The notes: generated by a model not told the origin, from the sequence alone. DNA of 64,000 nt from Limnanthes douglasii subsp. nivea (GCA_036936605.1 JAUPFV010000005.1:73544885-73608884), one strand, 5' to 3'. Positions 25,051 through 37,450 are shown, counted from the stretch's first letter. Numbers and translations: made by a program.

Positions 25051-26032
25051 GCTCTCGTTTTTATGTTTCAAATTTAGGTACTTGAACGTTTTGAAGCTTC
25101 TTCTCGAGGTTGCACGGTGCTGATTGGAGCTTTGTTCGTTTGGAAGAGGAAGGTGCTCGAGATTTTGGAGACTAATTTTAGGTGGGGATTCAAGCTAATT
25201 GCATGGTTTTGTTGATTTCATTCATTTGCTAGGTGGGAGCTGCTGTTTTCTGTGGTGGATATTTAGCTGCTGGGCGATTCTTGACCGGTGGTAGGGGTGG
25301 GTGATGGGTTTGTGTGGCTGAATGCCTTTCAATTTAGAGTTTCTGGCCTTAATTTGGGGATTGATACAATTTAGTGATTTTATTTAGGCTTTGAGCTTCT
25401 TTTTTTTGTTAGGCTCTCAATTAGAACCATGATTGGTGTAAAACTTTCAACTTCGTTTGCTTAAAAAAAAAAAATTTATAGAATATAATAAATATATCCA
25501 AACCTTTAATAGTTTTATAGACGATCTTCCTTAATCTCAGCATAAAATTAACTTTAACTTCCAAAAGTAATGGTTTTAATTTTGGCGTATTTTCCTTTTA
25601 TTTAGAGTAGCTGCTGATTCGGAATCTGAACATTTAATATTGTTTATAATAAAAGTAATGATAATTATTATCTTTTTGCAATTTGAAAAAATTATCTTTG
25701 TAAGATAAAATAAAGTTAGGTATTTTCAAATCAATTGTTAAAATGTGTAAATATTAATATATAAAATAAGAATTCGGATTTATTGAATATTTTTTGAAAT
25801 TTAAGTTCAAAATTTAAAAATAAGATTTAATATTGTTTGAAGGTACTAATTACTAAGAAAAATAAACCAAATACTATATAGCAATTTTCATATTAGTATA
25901 TACATAAAAAAGTCAAATGTATAGCATAAAAGTTTATAATTACTTATCACCTATTTTAAGAATATGTATTTATTTATAGTAAATAAAATCATTAAATATT
26001 AGTTACCATTTTCTCTTAAACAGAACTCTCTG

Positions 26033-26039
26033 TATAAAT
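26033..26039 (+). promoter_or_regulatory. TATA box of cysteine-rich peptide gene 2
   Basis: TATAAAT, 70 bp upstream of the ATG at 26109. Spacing fits a start of transcription near 26065-26070 and a 40-bp leader. Confidence 0.5.
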
Positions 26040-26108
26040 GTATATGATGAGTCGGTCATTTTCACAATAGATATTGTTTCGTTTAGGTTCTCCATCCAAA
26101 CCATCAGC

Positions 26109-26437
26109 ATGAAGAATCCATCCTCCGTAGCAATTCTATTTGTGCTTCTTCTTTTTACTTCTTCGTGTAAAAGTCTTCATTTTAATCACCTTTTCTGTAT
26201 CGACTTATACTTTCATACGTAGATAATATTAATTTTTTAGTAATAATTGATATTTGATATGCAGGGTCGGAAGGAGTTGGAACTGTGGTGACATGTATAA
26301 CCGATGCCGAATGTTATTTGAAAATGGTATGCATTTTCGCTGTTCCTAAGTGTTTGCTCTTTGTGTGCACATGTGATCGACCGGCACCAGCAGGAGCACC
26401 AGAGCATCAGCCACCATCTATCGGAATACAGCAATGA
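26109..26437 (+). CDS. secreted six-cysteine (defensin-like / late-nodulin-like) peptide 2, two exons
   Basis: Exons 26109-26166 and 26265-26437, with a 98-bp phase-1 GT-AG intron (26167-26264), encode 76 residues. Residues 1-19 form a signal peptide (hydrophobic VAILFVLLLF, then TSS). The codon split by the intron is Trp, as in gene 1. The mature domain has cysteines spaced C-x5-C-x5-C-x6-C-x4-C-x-C (residues 30-56), identical to the 1389 gene. The motif CITDAEC resembles the conserved start of late-nodulin/NCR and defensin-like peptides. The tail of 20 residues is Pro/Ala-rich (PAPAGAPEHQPP), unlike the Gln-rich tail of gene 1. A secreted, disulfide-rich product is well supported; the biological role is not. 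Confidence 0.8.
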
Positions 26438-26478
26438 TGTCTTCAAAGGAAGATTGTATTACAAAAATCAGTAATATT

Positions 26479-26484
26479 AATAAA
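26479..26484 (+). terminator. poly(A) signal of peptide gene 2
   Basis: AATAAA, 41 bp after the stop codon. Confidence 0.45.
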
Positions 26485-26680
26485 ATATTATTATAGTCGT
26501 TTCGTATCAACTGCGATTTCAAATTTATTTAGTATAAAACTCTTTTTGTACGTTCAAACTTGTTTCACAAACAGAAAATATATGTTCGTTTATCTAATGA
26601 TGGTCAATTTCGTATTATATTTATTCGGAATAGTTAAAATTATGGAACAGTATATTTACCATTTCGTACAATATAGTAGT

Positions 26681-26921
26681 TGCGTGCGGGTTGGTCCAGT
26701 CCGCATATTCCTCCTACGTATATGAGTATGAGTAAGAACACAACCGATCTCAACACTAGTATGATATTGTCCGCTTTGGCACCCGAAGGCCCTCACGGCT
26801 TTGCATTTGGTCCACTACCAAAAGGCCTCATACTAGTTGAGATATGTTCTCACTTATATACCATTGATCCTTCTCATGTTTTACCGATGTGGGATGTGGA
26901 ACTTTGGTCGCTACCCTAACA
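26681..26921 (-). repeat. TRIM 3' LTR (outer end diverged)
   Basis: Matches 27439-27675 closely from 26701 onward. It has a 6-bp duplication (TATGAGTATGAG) absent from the other copy, and its first 20 bp have diverged. Confidence 0.8.
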
Positions 26922-27065
26922 AATCCTCCTCTCGAACAAAGTACCACTTTAGCCTCCTCTCAATTGACATCCATCCGCTCACTCTAATTAGGTTGGGGCT
27001 GCCTGATCTCTAGAGCCTTTACAGCGGATCTATCTGATCTCGACCATCATGCCTTGTTCCTTAGC

Positions 27066-27277
27066 GCCACTCCAAACAAGTACCACCGTCTTGATACACT
27101 CCAATCAAGCCACACTGCTTGATGAGGAACGGGCACTCCAAACGAGGATCTCTCCAATCAAGCCTTGTATCGCCACTCCAAACAAGTACCACCGTTTTGA
27201 TACACTCCAATCAAGCCACACTGCTTGATGAGCAACGGGCACTCCAAACGAGGATCTCTCCAATCAAGCCACAATGC
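27066..27277. repeat. 106-bp tandem repeat in the TRIM interior
   Basis: Units start at 27066 and 27172. Each contains the shorter motif CAATCAAGCCACACTGCTTG, and partial extra copies continue to about 27340. Confidence 0.75.
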
Positions 27278-27424
27278 TTGATGAGCCTCCAATCAAGCCA
27301 CACTGCTTGATAAGCCACGGGCACTCCAAACAAGGATCTTGAGCATGGCTACTAATTCATCATGTTCGACTAATGAGAATTTCACCCACATCACCCACCA
27401 CATCGCGTACTGTCTGGGCCTGGA

Positions 27425-27436
27425 GCTCTGATACCA
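27425..27436 (-). other. TRIM primer binding site (tRNA-Met)
   Basis: On the minus strand it reads TGGTATCAGAGC, the standard complement of the plant initiator tRNA-Met 3' end, 2 nt from the LTR. Confidence 0.8.
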
Positions 27437-27438
27437 CG

Positions 27439-27675
27439 TGTTGGGAATATGGTGTCCGGTCCGCATATTCCTCCTACGTATATGAGTAAGAACACAACCG
27501 ATCTCAACACTAGTATGATATTGTCCGCTTTGGCACCCGAAGGCCCTCACGACTTTGCATTTGGTCCACTACCAAAAGGCCTCATACTAGTTGAGATATG
27601 TTCTCACTTATATACCATTGATCCTTCCCATGTTTTACCGATGTGGGATGTGGAACTTTGGTCGCTACCCTAACA
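27439..27675 (-). repeat. TRIM 5' LTR
   Basis: Full TG...CA repeat, 237 bp, next to the primer binding site. Confidence 0.85.
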
Positions 27676-28980
27676 ATATTACACGTTAATCGACACAAAG
27701 GAATATTAAACGTTTTGTAGCAATTGAATGTAAATTTTAGTTAAATTTATTTGTTTATAATATTAAGAATTTTATTTATTATATTATGTGAATGTCTCAT
27801 CAATGATACCATGGTTTCTCAAAATTATAATCTTGTTTAGTTTTGAGATGAACTTGATTGAGTGTTGCGAAACTTTACAATTTAGTAGCAGTGGATTCAT
27901 ATATAATATTGTATGTCAATGACATATTCTTTTTCATAAAATATGGAAACCTAGTTCATGATACCAAAAAATGTATGTTAAATATTTTGATGTGAAATTG
28001 AATGATGAGACTATTATGTGTTAGTAACTCAAATTCATCTTTATGTTTTATGAGTTTATCACACAAATCATACGTTATGAGGATGTTGCAATGTTATAAT
28101 GTGGAAAAAACAAGTCTATAAGTTCTGTTGAGGCAAAAATAAGTTAAATTGTCACAATCAATATATCAAGATTGATTTGGAAATACAGAAAATACAAAAT
28201 ATTTCAAATGTTTTGGAAGTTCTTTTTATGCATGCCAAAGTTAATTTATGATATTGTATATCATTTATGACAATAATTCGAAATACATACTTAAGTATTT
28301 TGGAGATGGACTATGTTACCACAAAAATATGGTATAGATGTCGTAGTATTTAGAAAGAAAAAAATGACTTGTTACCACAAAAATAGTCAAGCAATTAAGA
28401 ACATCATTTACGCACCATGATTTTATGGGTTCGCTGCAAGTTATATATGCATAATTTATGACAAAAATATTTGCACCACATTAAGTAACACGTAAATAAA
28501 AAAGAGTTTATTAAGAAAATTGAATATAGCAAATAAGAACAAACACCATGATTAATTTTTATTTAGTTAAGATTATAAAAAATGACTTCAACCCTCTCTT
28601 TTTATTTTGGACACCCAATGTTGTAATAACCTAGATTTTTAGGATTGTCTAATTTATTTTTATTGATATATTATCATATATTATATAATTTCATTAGAAT
28701 AATTAAAATTTATATTAATATTAGTTTTAACATTTTAAAAGAATAAATTTGTAATATTAAATTAGTATAATTAATATTTATTTTAAAATCAGTAATATTA
28801 AATTAAGAATTTGTTTTAAAAATACTTAATAAATTCATAGAATTAAGTTTAAATACATTTCTCATCCCAAAAAGAAATTGTATAAAATTTAACAATCTTA
28901 AATGGGCCTGAATTAAATCTAAATTTAAATGGGTGCATTTGTTAAATTAAGTTTCAATGTCATATGTTTAGACAAGAAAA
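27676..28980. other. AT-rich intergenic DNA
   Basis: No reading frame, RNA or structured repeat recognised. Confidence 0.5.
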
Positions 28981-28988
28981 CATAAATG

Positions 28989-29567
28989 TAGGCATGGGCA
29001 TTCGGTTCTTCGGTTTGGTTTGATTCGGTTTTTTTTGGTTCTCGGTACTTCAAAATTAGTACCCATTTAGGAACCGAATAAATTTCGGTCCGGTTTGGTT
29101 CTTCATAATTCGGTTCGGTATGAGTACTTAACTTGATTCCAATCGGGTAGTTTTGGATACTTTAAATGCTTTGCAATATCAACATATATAAAACTCTTTT
29201 TACACTTTAAAACAATAAAACTATGTTAGATTGTAAAAAAAATACTAAATATAAGAAATATTCAAAATTAATATATTAAGAATAATATTGGTAATATAAA
29301 GAAAATTGAGAGATGATATCAAGTTTATTAAATTATATAAAGGTTGGTATTTTGTTAATTTCTTTATACGCATGATAGTTTGTAAATATGTCGCCACTTT
29401 GAATAAAGTATGTTGTCATTTATTAATGAGAACATAACTAGAGAACCGTGGGTAATTGAAAACTGGAACCATTCGGGTATTATGAAAGAATCAAATCTAC
29501 TTTGTTTCGGTTCTTTCGGTTTGGTTTGGTTCGGTTCTTTCGGTTCTGGTTAAATTGCTCATTCCTA
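28989..29567. mobile_element. small non-autonomous hAT-like element
   Basis: Left end TAGGCATGGGCA and inverted right end TAGGAATGAGCA. The flanks CATAAATG (28981-28988) and CATAAATT (29568-29575) match in 7 of 8 bases. Both sub-ends are made of TTCGGTTTGGTT-type repeats around an AT-rich core. 579 bp, no coding capacity. Confidence 0.75.
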
Positions 29568-29859
29568 CATAAATTCATGTAGATGAATGAATGAATGAGC
29601 ACTAGAGTGTAGGGTAGATAAATAAGATACATTACATCATAAATATTTTGGGCTCAATGAGACGACGTAGATGTAGTTGGATGGAACAAGCTCAACAACA
29701 CCTATTTAACAAGATAAATATAGAATATGATATTAATCGAAAACAAAATTTACTTAGTAAGAAGCTTATTAAAGAAGGTTCTCGGTATTTGAAAAGATTA
29801 TATGACTTTAGTTCATGTTATTCGTACATGATTATGGTCTGCAAAAAATGAAACTCATT

Positions 29860-30075
29860 TTAGAACCATCATGCCTCCTATTATTTGTTGGGAAATTTGG
29901 AATGCCAAGAATAAGGCCAAACATCAAGAACAAAATATATCATCATAGTAGTTTTGTAACATATTTATAACATCATTTCAAGATTAGATAAGGCTAACCT
30001 TCTTAAAAGATCATATTGGAAAGATGATGTTAATTTCGCTCTAGAATTGGGTTGTTATCAACATACCTTCCAGCC
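29860..30075 (+). pseudogene. LINE ORF2 fragment
   Basis: IMPPIICWEIWNAKNKAKH and ANLLKRSYWKDDVNFALELG match the piece of the 19.5-kb LINE between zf-RVT and RNase H (PALICWVIWKNRNAAKF...). Only this short stretch is readable. Confidence 0.45.
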
Positions 30076-33000
30076 AAGAGTATGTAGAAAATCTAAACTA
30101 ACCGGGTGTGTGAAGAAAAGTTCACTTATGATACCACTTTCATGTACAAACGGTCTATGCCCTTCGAAGTAGTCTAACCGTTTATGTTCACCTAATAAAT
30201 ATTGTATATGCGAGCGATCACCTTTCTCGATCCTGCGTTGTTTTAGTTGGGCATTATATATCGTGTGCAAGAGAAGGGAAGTTTTATCTTTTTCATTACG
30301 CCCAAAATTACCGAAGGAGTGGATCCCATGTTGGTAAAACTAATTATATATTTCAACTTTTTCTTTAACAACAGTCTCAAATAAGAATGACCTTCACTGT
30401 ATTTTTTGTCTCATGATTGTGAACCCCACACACGATCTTTAAAGACTATTCGTCATCTTTTACCATTTATTGTCTAAAATTAAATTGGCATTTTCATTTC
30501 TTGGTTTCGATAGAATTTCTATTTAGGTCTCTCAGTTCTATCAATTTTGTGTACGTGTCGGATCTCCCGCATTCGAATAATAGCATAAAAAATTTCATAT
30601 TTTTTGCATCACCCTGATATCATAATACAACTACTAGTTAGTTGCATTTTGTGGTTTCCCTAGCCCAATCAACCAATTGTTTGCATATACTTGGCTTTAG
30701 TGGTAAACATATTACTATAATCGATATATAGAGTCTCGGATATTCCACATGTATCCTTAACATCAGAATTCTCTCCCGCTAAACCGGTATCCTTAACATT
30801 GGAATCCACTCCCGCAAATCTAGGATCCTTGACTCTTACAATCATAAATTATTAGAAATCACAGTCGTTAAATGATAACAAAATTTTGAGGAAAACTACT
30901 GGCATGCACATGCTACATTTCCGGTGGAATTCCTCGCTTGCAGTTTAAAAATAATACACCTGCGGCTTATGAGTAGTATACCGTCGTTCGATGTGTACAT
31001 GTTCCACTACTGGTGGCATTATCCGTTGGCATTGTAAAAATAATACACAACCTGTTTGAAACTACACCAACATCGCATGAATAGCATACTAACAATGTAG
31101 TTTACATTTCCGGTGTAATTCACACCGCGAGCGATAAAAAAACCTCTAGCCAATTTCTAAGCCTAAGTGAAGTCACCACTAACGCAAAGAGGTTACACCG
31201 CCAGTGAATAAATTGTTACAATGTCTAGCCTAAACTGAAGTAGTTTGCAGCATGGTAATTGTACACCGTTGGCGTGGTGATGTTACACCGTCATCGACTT
31301 TAAAACATAAAAATAATCAGTCTTTTGGTAGTCGTTGCAAATGTGCTTAAGGATCACCAACGATGCAATTGAGCCACGCCGCGAGTGCAATGGACGATGA
31401 AGCTCTCAACTACTTAAATCTAGTTATACTTTTAACAAAATATAATAGATTACCTCATTTGTAGTTTCAACTACATCGAGAAACTTAAAGATTTCCACTT
31501 TTGGGTTTTTTTTCTTAATGTATGAAGTATAAAGTTTTTGTTAGGAAAATGTGAAGTTTTGTTTAGAACAAAAAAATTAAAATTTTGTTAAAAAACTTGA
31601 ATTTAGTATATAAATAGAAAGTTTGGTTATTGATTTTGTATTTGAATTATGGTAGAGGTAAATGCACCCAAATTTTCAAAACAAGTTGATATTTTTTGTT
31701 TTGGTCAAATTAATAAAAAGTAAACGATTAAAAACAAAAAACAATTCATTTTTTAACAACTTAGAGTTTTAAGGGCAAACTTTAGCCAAACCTATAAAAA
31801 TTATATAATTTATATGGTTATTTTAAAATATAATATTTCTTTAATGATAAAAAAAGTTAATACACTTGCATAAATGATAACGAAGTTTGGAAAATAAAAT
31901 AAAATTATTGATTTTTTTTAAAATTCGCAATGGATGAGATTGAAATATATAGTTATACAATTCCAACAAAATTTTTTATATTTACTTACCTTTTATATAA
32001 ATAATTTTAAATTTTAAATTTGAGAAAAAAACTAAAAAATTAAATATAAAATTAATACAGAAGATGAATGGCAAATGAATCGGGCTTCTGGTCCAACAAA
32101 AAAGAAAGACGATGTGATAAAGAAGAGTTGTAGTTCACTCATCGTCTTCAATCCAATTGCAACATTTTTTAAAGGTCCGTTGGAAAAATGAGATGATTTT
32201 AGAAAAAACCTGAAATACGGATTTAATAAAGAAAAACAAGGATACTTATTGTTTGTCTCCTGCTTTCTATCTAGTATTCTTTTGTTCTTTTTCGTTCTTC
32301 AGCGATTCTGTATATTGCCTTCAGAAACCTGCAAAATGAGTTATTAAAAAAGGAAAAGTTTGCAGACATTGAAAGAAGCGGTTTGATCGGGCTATATAAT
32401 GATATATAACAATTGGTATTAGAACCTGAAAAAAAAACCTTTTTGGATTCGATAGAATTATCGAATTGTATAAAGATATATTGATGTATTTTTTTATTCA
32501 CCGTAAAAAAATCCATGCTATTGGGATTATGTAGGAATTAGGCTGGTTATGGCATGGATTTAAGGACTATATGTGAAGCCCAACATTGTAAAGCTCATCC
32601 TTTATTATTTCTTTGTGTCTGGGACAATAACCCGATAAATTGATAATTCACTTTATATCCCTGATTTATTAATTCATGCTTAAGTGCTGAGATGTGGACC
32701 CTCTTCATCACAGTCTCGAAATTCAACTCGGTTACCACACTTGAGTTCATAACGTATTTTTATCCATATGTCCAATTTAATTAATTAAATAATTAACTCG
32801 ATTATTTTTAGTTTCGACTTCTTTAAAATAATGACCCAACATGTTTAGTTAGCATGTCTGTCCAAATTATTATGAATCCACAAATATATTAAATAAATAT
32901 ATTTCAACATATACCTCCGCCCGGATGTACATTAGGGCCAAAGCGGTGTAGGCCCCTTACCTAAAATATAGGTTTTAGAAGAAAAAAACGGATAATGACC

Positions 33001-34370
33001 ATTTAAAATATATTAAACTAAAAAATTATGATAATTATTATTTTCAAGGAAATTTTTAAGTTTAAAAAGTCTTAAAATAATGTTCAAATTTTTTAATTTA
33101 AATTATTTTGATAATTTCTATTTTAAAAAAATAAGTTAAAAATCTTGAATAGTGACTATTTAAAAAAAACTTTTGAGTTAAGATATTTATAAATCGTAGG
33201 ATATAGTCTCCATCTGCATCTGAATCTCTAGAAGATTAGAAATACAAATAAAATTCACTCGATTGATTCTGTAAGTGTTCTCTCTTTTTTTTTCATAAAT
33301 TGTTTCGATTTTACTTTTGGTTTAATCTTTCTAAAAAAATTATTTTTTCTTTATCTCCATCTTTCATTTAGAAGAAGATAATGAGTTGTTGTTTATGAAC
33401 GAGACATATTGTAATTAAATAAATTAAAGAACATGGAGAAAAGAAAGAATACGAACCGAGTTTGACTAATTATTTTTTTAAGGTCACCAACTCAATTTTT
33501 TCGAATTTTAATTTTATTTTGAACTTAAAACATCTTAATCAAATAAATAACATTGATAACACAGGTTCAAAATTACATGAATAAAATAATTAATATTTGA
33601 AGAAGAAAATATAAAATGAACATTTTTTTCTTATCTAATTAGTAACCACTTAGGAAAGAGAAAATACATTTATTTATTTTAAGTTAGATTTTTTTTATTT
33701 ACTCCAATTATATCTTCTAAAATATTTTTTAAAATATATTTTAAATTACTATTTTCATTTTATTCTTTTATATTATGTAAAATAATTTTTAATTACTAAT
33801 ATATTAAGATTTTTTTATATATATTTAAAAAGAAATCTTTTATCTAACAAATTTGATTTTATTTCCATATTTTTCAAACATACATTTTTATATATTTTAT
33901 TTTCATGTATCTTTTAAAATTGATTTTGTTATATTTTATTTAAAAAAAATATCTTTTAAATAATATATTAAGATTTTCATCTATGTTTTAAAAATATTTT
34001 TTATATAACAAATTTTATTTTATTTTCATCTGTTTTTAAAAATATCTTGATTTTATTTACATTTGTCTTTCAAAATACCTTTAAAATATTAAATTTGATT
34101 TTGTTGTATTTTATTTTTTGTATATATTTTAAAAAATAATATATTAAGATTTATTGTTAAATATTATTTTTATATGTAATAATATCTTATTGTAATACAA
34201 TATTTTTATTTGTAATAAGGTCTCCTAATTTTTTTTTATTCAATGACATATCATATGATGTAGACTTATAGCGTTATTTTGATAAAAGACCCAAGAAATA
34301 GTGTGTTCTTCAAGTAGCCCAAGTAATAATAATATGATTCATCCAAATCCAATTGCTCATTATGTGTTAA
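30076..34370. other. intergenic DNA without recognised genes
   Basis: 30700-31430 is less AT-rich and contains repeated short motifs around TACACCG / CCGGTG, perhaps subterminal repeats of a DNA transposon, but no ends were found. At 32409 TTGGTATTAGAACCTG resembles a decayed tRNA-Met primer binding site after a possible LTR. 32520-32970 has a GC-richer patch of unknown nature, and 33000-34250 is extremely AT-rich. Confidence 0.4.
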
Positions 34371-34379
34371 TAGTGAATT

Positions 34380-34460
34380 TCATCCTAATGAAGATATAAT
34401 GAATGATCCGGGACTACGCCAACTTATTAAAAAATATGATAGTAAGGTTAGAATAAAATT
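34380..34460 (+). pseudogene. possible TTF-type (hAT/MYM zinc finger) transposase fragment
   Basis: Reads HPNEDIMNDPGLRQLIKKYD then SKVR, resembling the 'DPGLR..I..YHPN..D.VR' start of TTF-domain transposase-related proteins. Too short to be sure. Confidence 0.25.
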
Positions 34461-34548
34461 CGATGACAACTCATCTCAAAAGGACCTTGTCAATCAAAAA
34501 ATCATATTTTCAATAAAACAAAGTTTCGAATAGTATTAAATTGCGATG

Positions 34549-34748
34549 GGATTAAAAGTCAATGGACTATTTTTTAAACTCGTACTATTTAACTATGGGG
34601 ACATGTGTCTAAACCAAAGAAAAGACCACGCGGGAGGACTAGATTTATAGATTTTGAATAATTTAGGGACCCTGACCGGTGGTTTTTTGATCGAGGGACT
34701 AAATGAAAGAAAAAGCGATAGTCGAATGACTAGTTTCTGATTTAAGCC
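34549..34748. repeat. 200-bp dispersed repeat, left copy
   Basis: Same order and orientation of motifs as 38225-38426 (TGGACTATTT, ATGGGGACATGTG, AAAGACCACGCG, GGACTAAATGAAAG, TTCTGATTTAAG). Family unknown; no LTR or TIR features. Confidence 0.7.
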
Positions 34749-35206
34749 TATACTAGAATTACCTCGACTTTTGACTTTGCTTGGATCTTTATTATCGTTT
34801 TCCTTAACAATTTCATCTTATTCATCCATTAAGTCATTTAGTTTATACCACCAAGTTTTTAATTTAGACTGTTTAGCTTGCTCATTAGTCTTTCTCTAAC
34901 TTATTCATCCTTCATTTTAGTTTTTCTAATTTTCTTGCTAATTTAGATCGTTTGCTATTTTATCGAGTCCCCAATAAAACTTCTCTCACCTTAAAAGAAT
35001 AAAAAATTCTTGTAAATGTTGGAGGTGGAGCTCCTTCGTAGTACTATATAGCAAGATATCGTCAAAATACACAACTAAGAAATTTCCAATCAATGGATAA
35101 AATACATGATTCGTAACGCTAAAAAACGTGCTAGAATAATTAAAATGGTCGAATGACATGACCATCCACTCAAACAGACTTTGCGAGTTTTAAAGGCTGT
35201 TTTTCA

Positions 35207-35614
35207 TTAATCTCTCATTTGAAAGCGAATCAAATGATACCCGCTCTTCAAATCCAATTTCATAGACAATGTAGCACCATTAAATTGATCTAATAAGTCC
35301 TCCGGTCGGGGAATATGAAACTGATACCTAACTGTGATCTTGTAGATAGCCCGGTTATCCACACACATCCTCATTGATCCATTTTTGTTTGGTGTTAATA
35401 TTATTGGGACCGCACAAGGACTGAGGCTCTCACGGATGTGGCCCTTAGCTAATAGTTCTTCCGCATGTCTACAGAGCTCCTCATGCTCCATTGGACTCAT
35501 CCGGTAGTGTGGTCGGTTTGGCAGACTAGCACCCGGTACTAGTTCAATCTGGTGCTGAATGTCTCTTAACGAAGGAATACCTATAAGAAGATTATCAGAA
35601 AACACAAACCGCAA
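35207..35614 (-). pseudogene. chromovirus reverse transcriptase, N-terminal half
   Basis: Reads [76 protein letters not shown]. This is fingers and palm up to the LDLKSGYH motif. It loses frame before the catalytic YFDD, and weak similarity continues to 34975. Confidence 0.8.
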
Positions 35615-36379
35615 ATTCTACTAACAGCGGGCGTATGCGCCTAGGTATCCCAACAAATAAATCATCATTACGTTCTTTAAGCACCAATAGATAAAGAATT
35701 TATTGTATCATTAGCATTCTCTATAAATGCTTTACGAGCTAAAAACATGTACCCTCTCCTGTGATACAACAAGTACAGGTTTTGGATATACCTCTTGAGA
35801 TGGTGTTATGAATGATGAATCTAATGTTATTCCATATGAAACTATATTGGTGTTTCCTACCATTGTACGTGACACTTCTATCGTATTTACAGGGTCAGCC
35901 TAGCAATAAGTGACAGACATCCATAGCAATAACAACACACCAAGATTTGTCCTTATAGTTACCGGAAAAAAAGGACATCGAACATCTTTTAAATATTTTT
36001 ACCTCACTATCTTTCTTTAGGAAGGAGAGTTTGTAAGGGTTGGGTGGTATCTTGTCTTCAAGGCCAGCTTCTGCACAACCTCCTCTGAAATCACAATTTC
36101 ACAGCTTCATAAATCAATTACGAATTTACATAACTTCCTCCCCGATAGTACAAGTCGACTGAAAAATATTATTTTGCAGCCAATTAACATCTTTACTTCT
36201 TGCTTTAGGCATAAAACAGACATGCCTTAGAACCAATGCATGACCCACATCACCTCCAGTAACCTAGTCTTACTGAACCTCAACAAAATCATCCTCTAAT
36301 CCCTCATCAAACTGTGGCTCACCTTTCAAATCAAAATCAGCAGCTCTGGTGAACAAACCATTCGACTGTTATCGTTGTT

Positions 36380-37450
36380 GGTGTAATTTTGGACACTGCA
36401 AAGCAACGTGCCCTGTTTTTTTGCAATGAAAGCACCTGACATGTGAGGACGTACCTGCACGGTTAGGGACCTATGAGTAAGCACATGCACGAATAAGAAT
36501 GTAGTTGGTATTGTTAGGCTAGGACTTGGAACCGTCCTTTTTGGAAACGTAGTCGGTGTTTTCTCGGCAGTATCTCCTCAGAATGGCCTTTACGAAAGGG
36601 ATTTCTCCGTATGCAGTGCGCGTTGATATGTTTCAGCCACATTCACAAGGTCGAACATATTCAGTTGGTCCTGAAAGTGTTGTCTCGTCTCACCTATGTA
36701 GCGAGATATTAACTAATATGTTGAATCAACAATATCCACACGATTTTGCAGCTTGGAAAGTATTTTACTGTATTCATCAACAGTTCTTGAACCTTGTTTA
36801 AGGTTTTGGAACTACTGGTACATTATACGTGCATACTTGTAAGGCAAAAACGTATCCCTCAAGTCCTTCACAAATTTAGCCCAAGGTTTCATTTTTGGCT
36901 TACCTTGTATCACTTGGTCTACTTTAATTGGTGCCACCAAGATGCAGCTTGGCTTTGGAACTTAGTTGCAGCCAAATGTATCCGTTTTTCATCCGGAACC
37001 TCCTTGAAATCAAAGACTTCATCAAATAAGGTGATTTAATCTAAAAACTTCTCCGGATTGAGACCTCCTAGGACTTTAGGATCTCAAGTCTGAATCCTGA
37101 TTCCCACCGGTTGTTGGCGTTTGGATCAAAACTTTTGGCTAGCGGCTGTTATAATTCCTATTCACGACAGTCTTGGGGGAAATATTGACATCTACCTTGT
37201 TCTCTCTGAGGAGAAAATGGATTTCATTATTGGTCGGTCTCTCTCTCAGATCCCGAGAGTTGGTTACTCGAAGCTGGAGCTCAAAATCTATTGCTTTGGT
37301 TGTTCAACAGCCTATGTATAGCCTCATGTACACCCTTCATCTGGTCTCCCAGTGAATTTATATGTTCACCCATCTAACAAAATCGGTTTTATATCTTTTC
37401 CCGATTGACCGGTTCTGCCATTGGATAAGTGGACTTCCCACGCATGGATA
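36380..37450 (-). pseudogene. chromovirus gag relic with CCHC zinc knuckle
   Basis: Near 36385-36440 the minus strand reads CFHCKKTGHVALQC, an intact CX2CX4HX4C knuckle. Upstream to 37450 are decayed segments matching the gag of the 50-kb copy. Frameshifts prevent a full frame. Confidence 0.65.

Larger units (their letters stand above)
19486..25474 (+). mobile_element. LINE (plant L1-type non-LTR retrotransposon), near full length, inactive
   Basis: Order on the + strand: ORF1 with a DUF4283-type domain and zinc knuckle, then an endonuclease region, reverse transcriptase, a zf-RVT-like region, plant RNase H, a 3' UTR (25051-25462) and an A12 tail (25463-25474). TATAGAA occurs directly before (19479-19485) and just after the tail (25477-25483), a candidate 7-bp target duplication. 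In-frame stops and frameshifts throughout make it dead. Confidence 0.85.
26681..27675 (-). mobile_element. TRIM (terminal-repeat retrotransposon in miniature)
   Basis: About 240-bp direct terminal repeats (26681-26921 and 27439-27675) flank a 517-bp interior without coding capacity. Read on the minus strand, the repeat runs TGTTAGGG...CCCAACA and contains CCCACATCGG and TATATAAG. It is followed after 2 nt by TGGTATCAGAGC, a primer binding site for initiator tRNA-Met. A purine-rich tract precedes the other repeat (26922-26933). No target duplication is visible because the left outer end has diverged. Confidence 0.85.

Noticed and set aside
26681..27675. Cassandra-type TRIM carrying a 5S rRNA-like promoter
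   Set aside because: The LTRs contain no 5S-like box; only the TRIM structure and tRNA-Met primer site are present.
30058..30270. 70-codon minus-strand frame ending in DFLHTLGWKVC
   Set aside because: No family recognised. It overlaps the end of a + strand LINE fragment, so it is most likely a chance frame.
30700..31430. Repeated CCGGTG / TACACCG motifs suggesting CACTA or Mutator subterminal repeats
   Set aside because: No CACTA ends, no inverted termini and no target duplication could be found.
32409..32424. TTGGTATTAGAACCTG as a retrotransposon primer binding site
   Set aside because: Resembles a mutated tRNA-Met site, but no LTR pair or coding relic could be paired with it.
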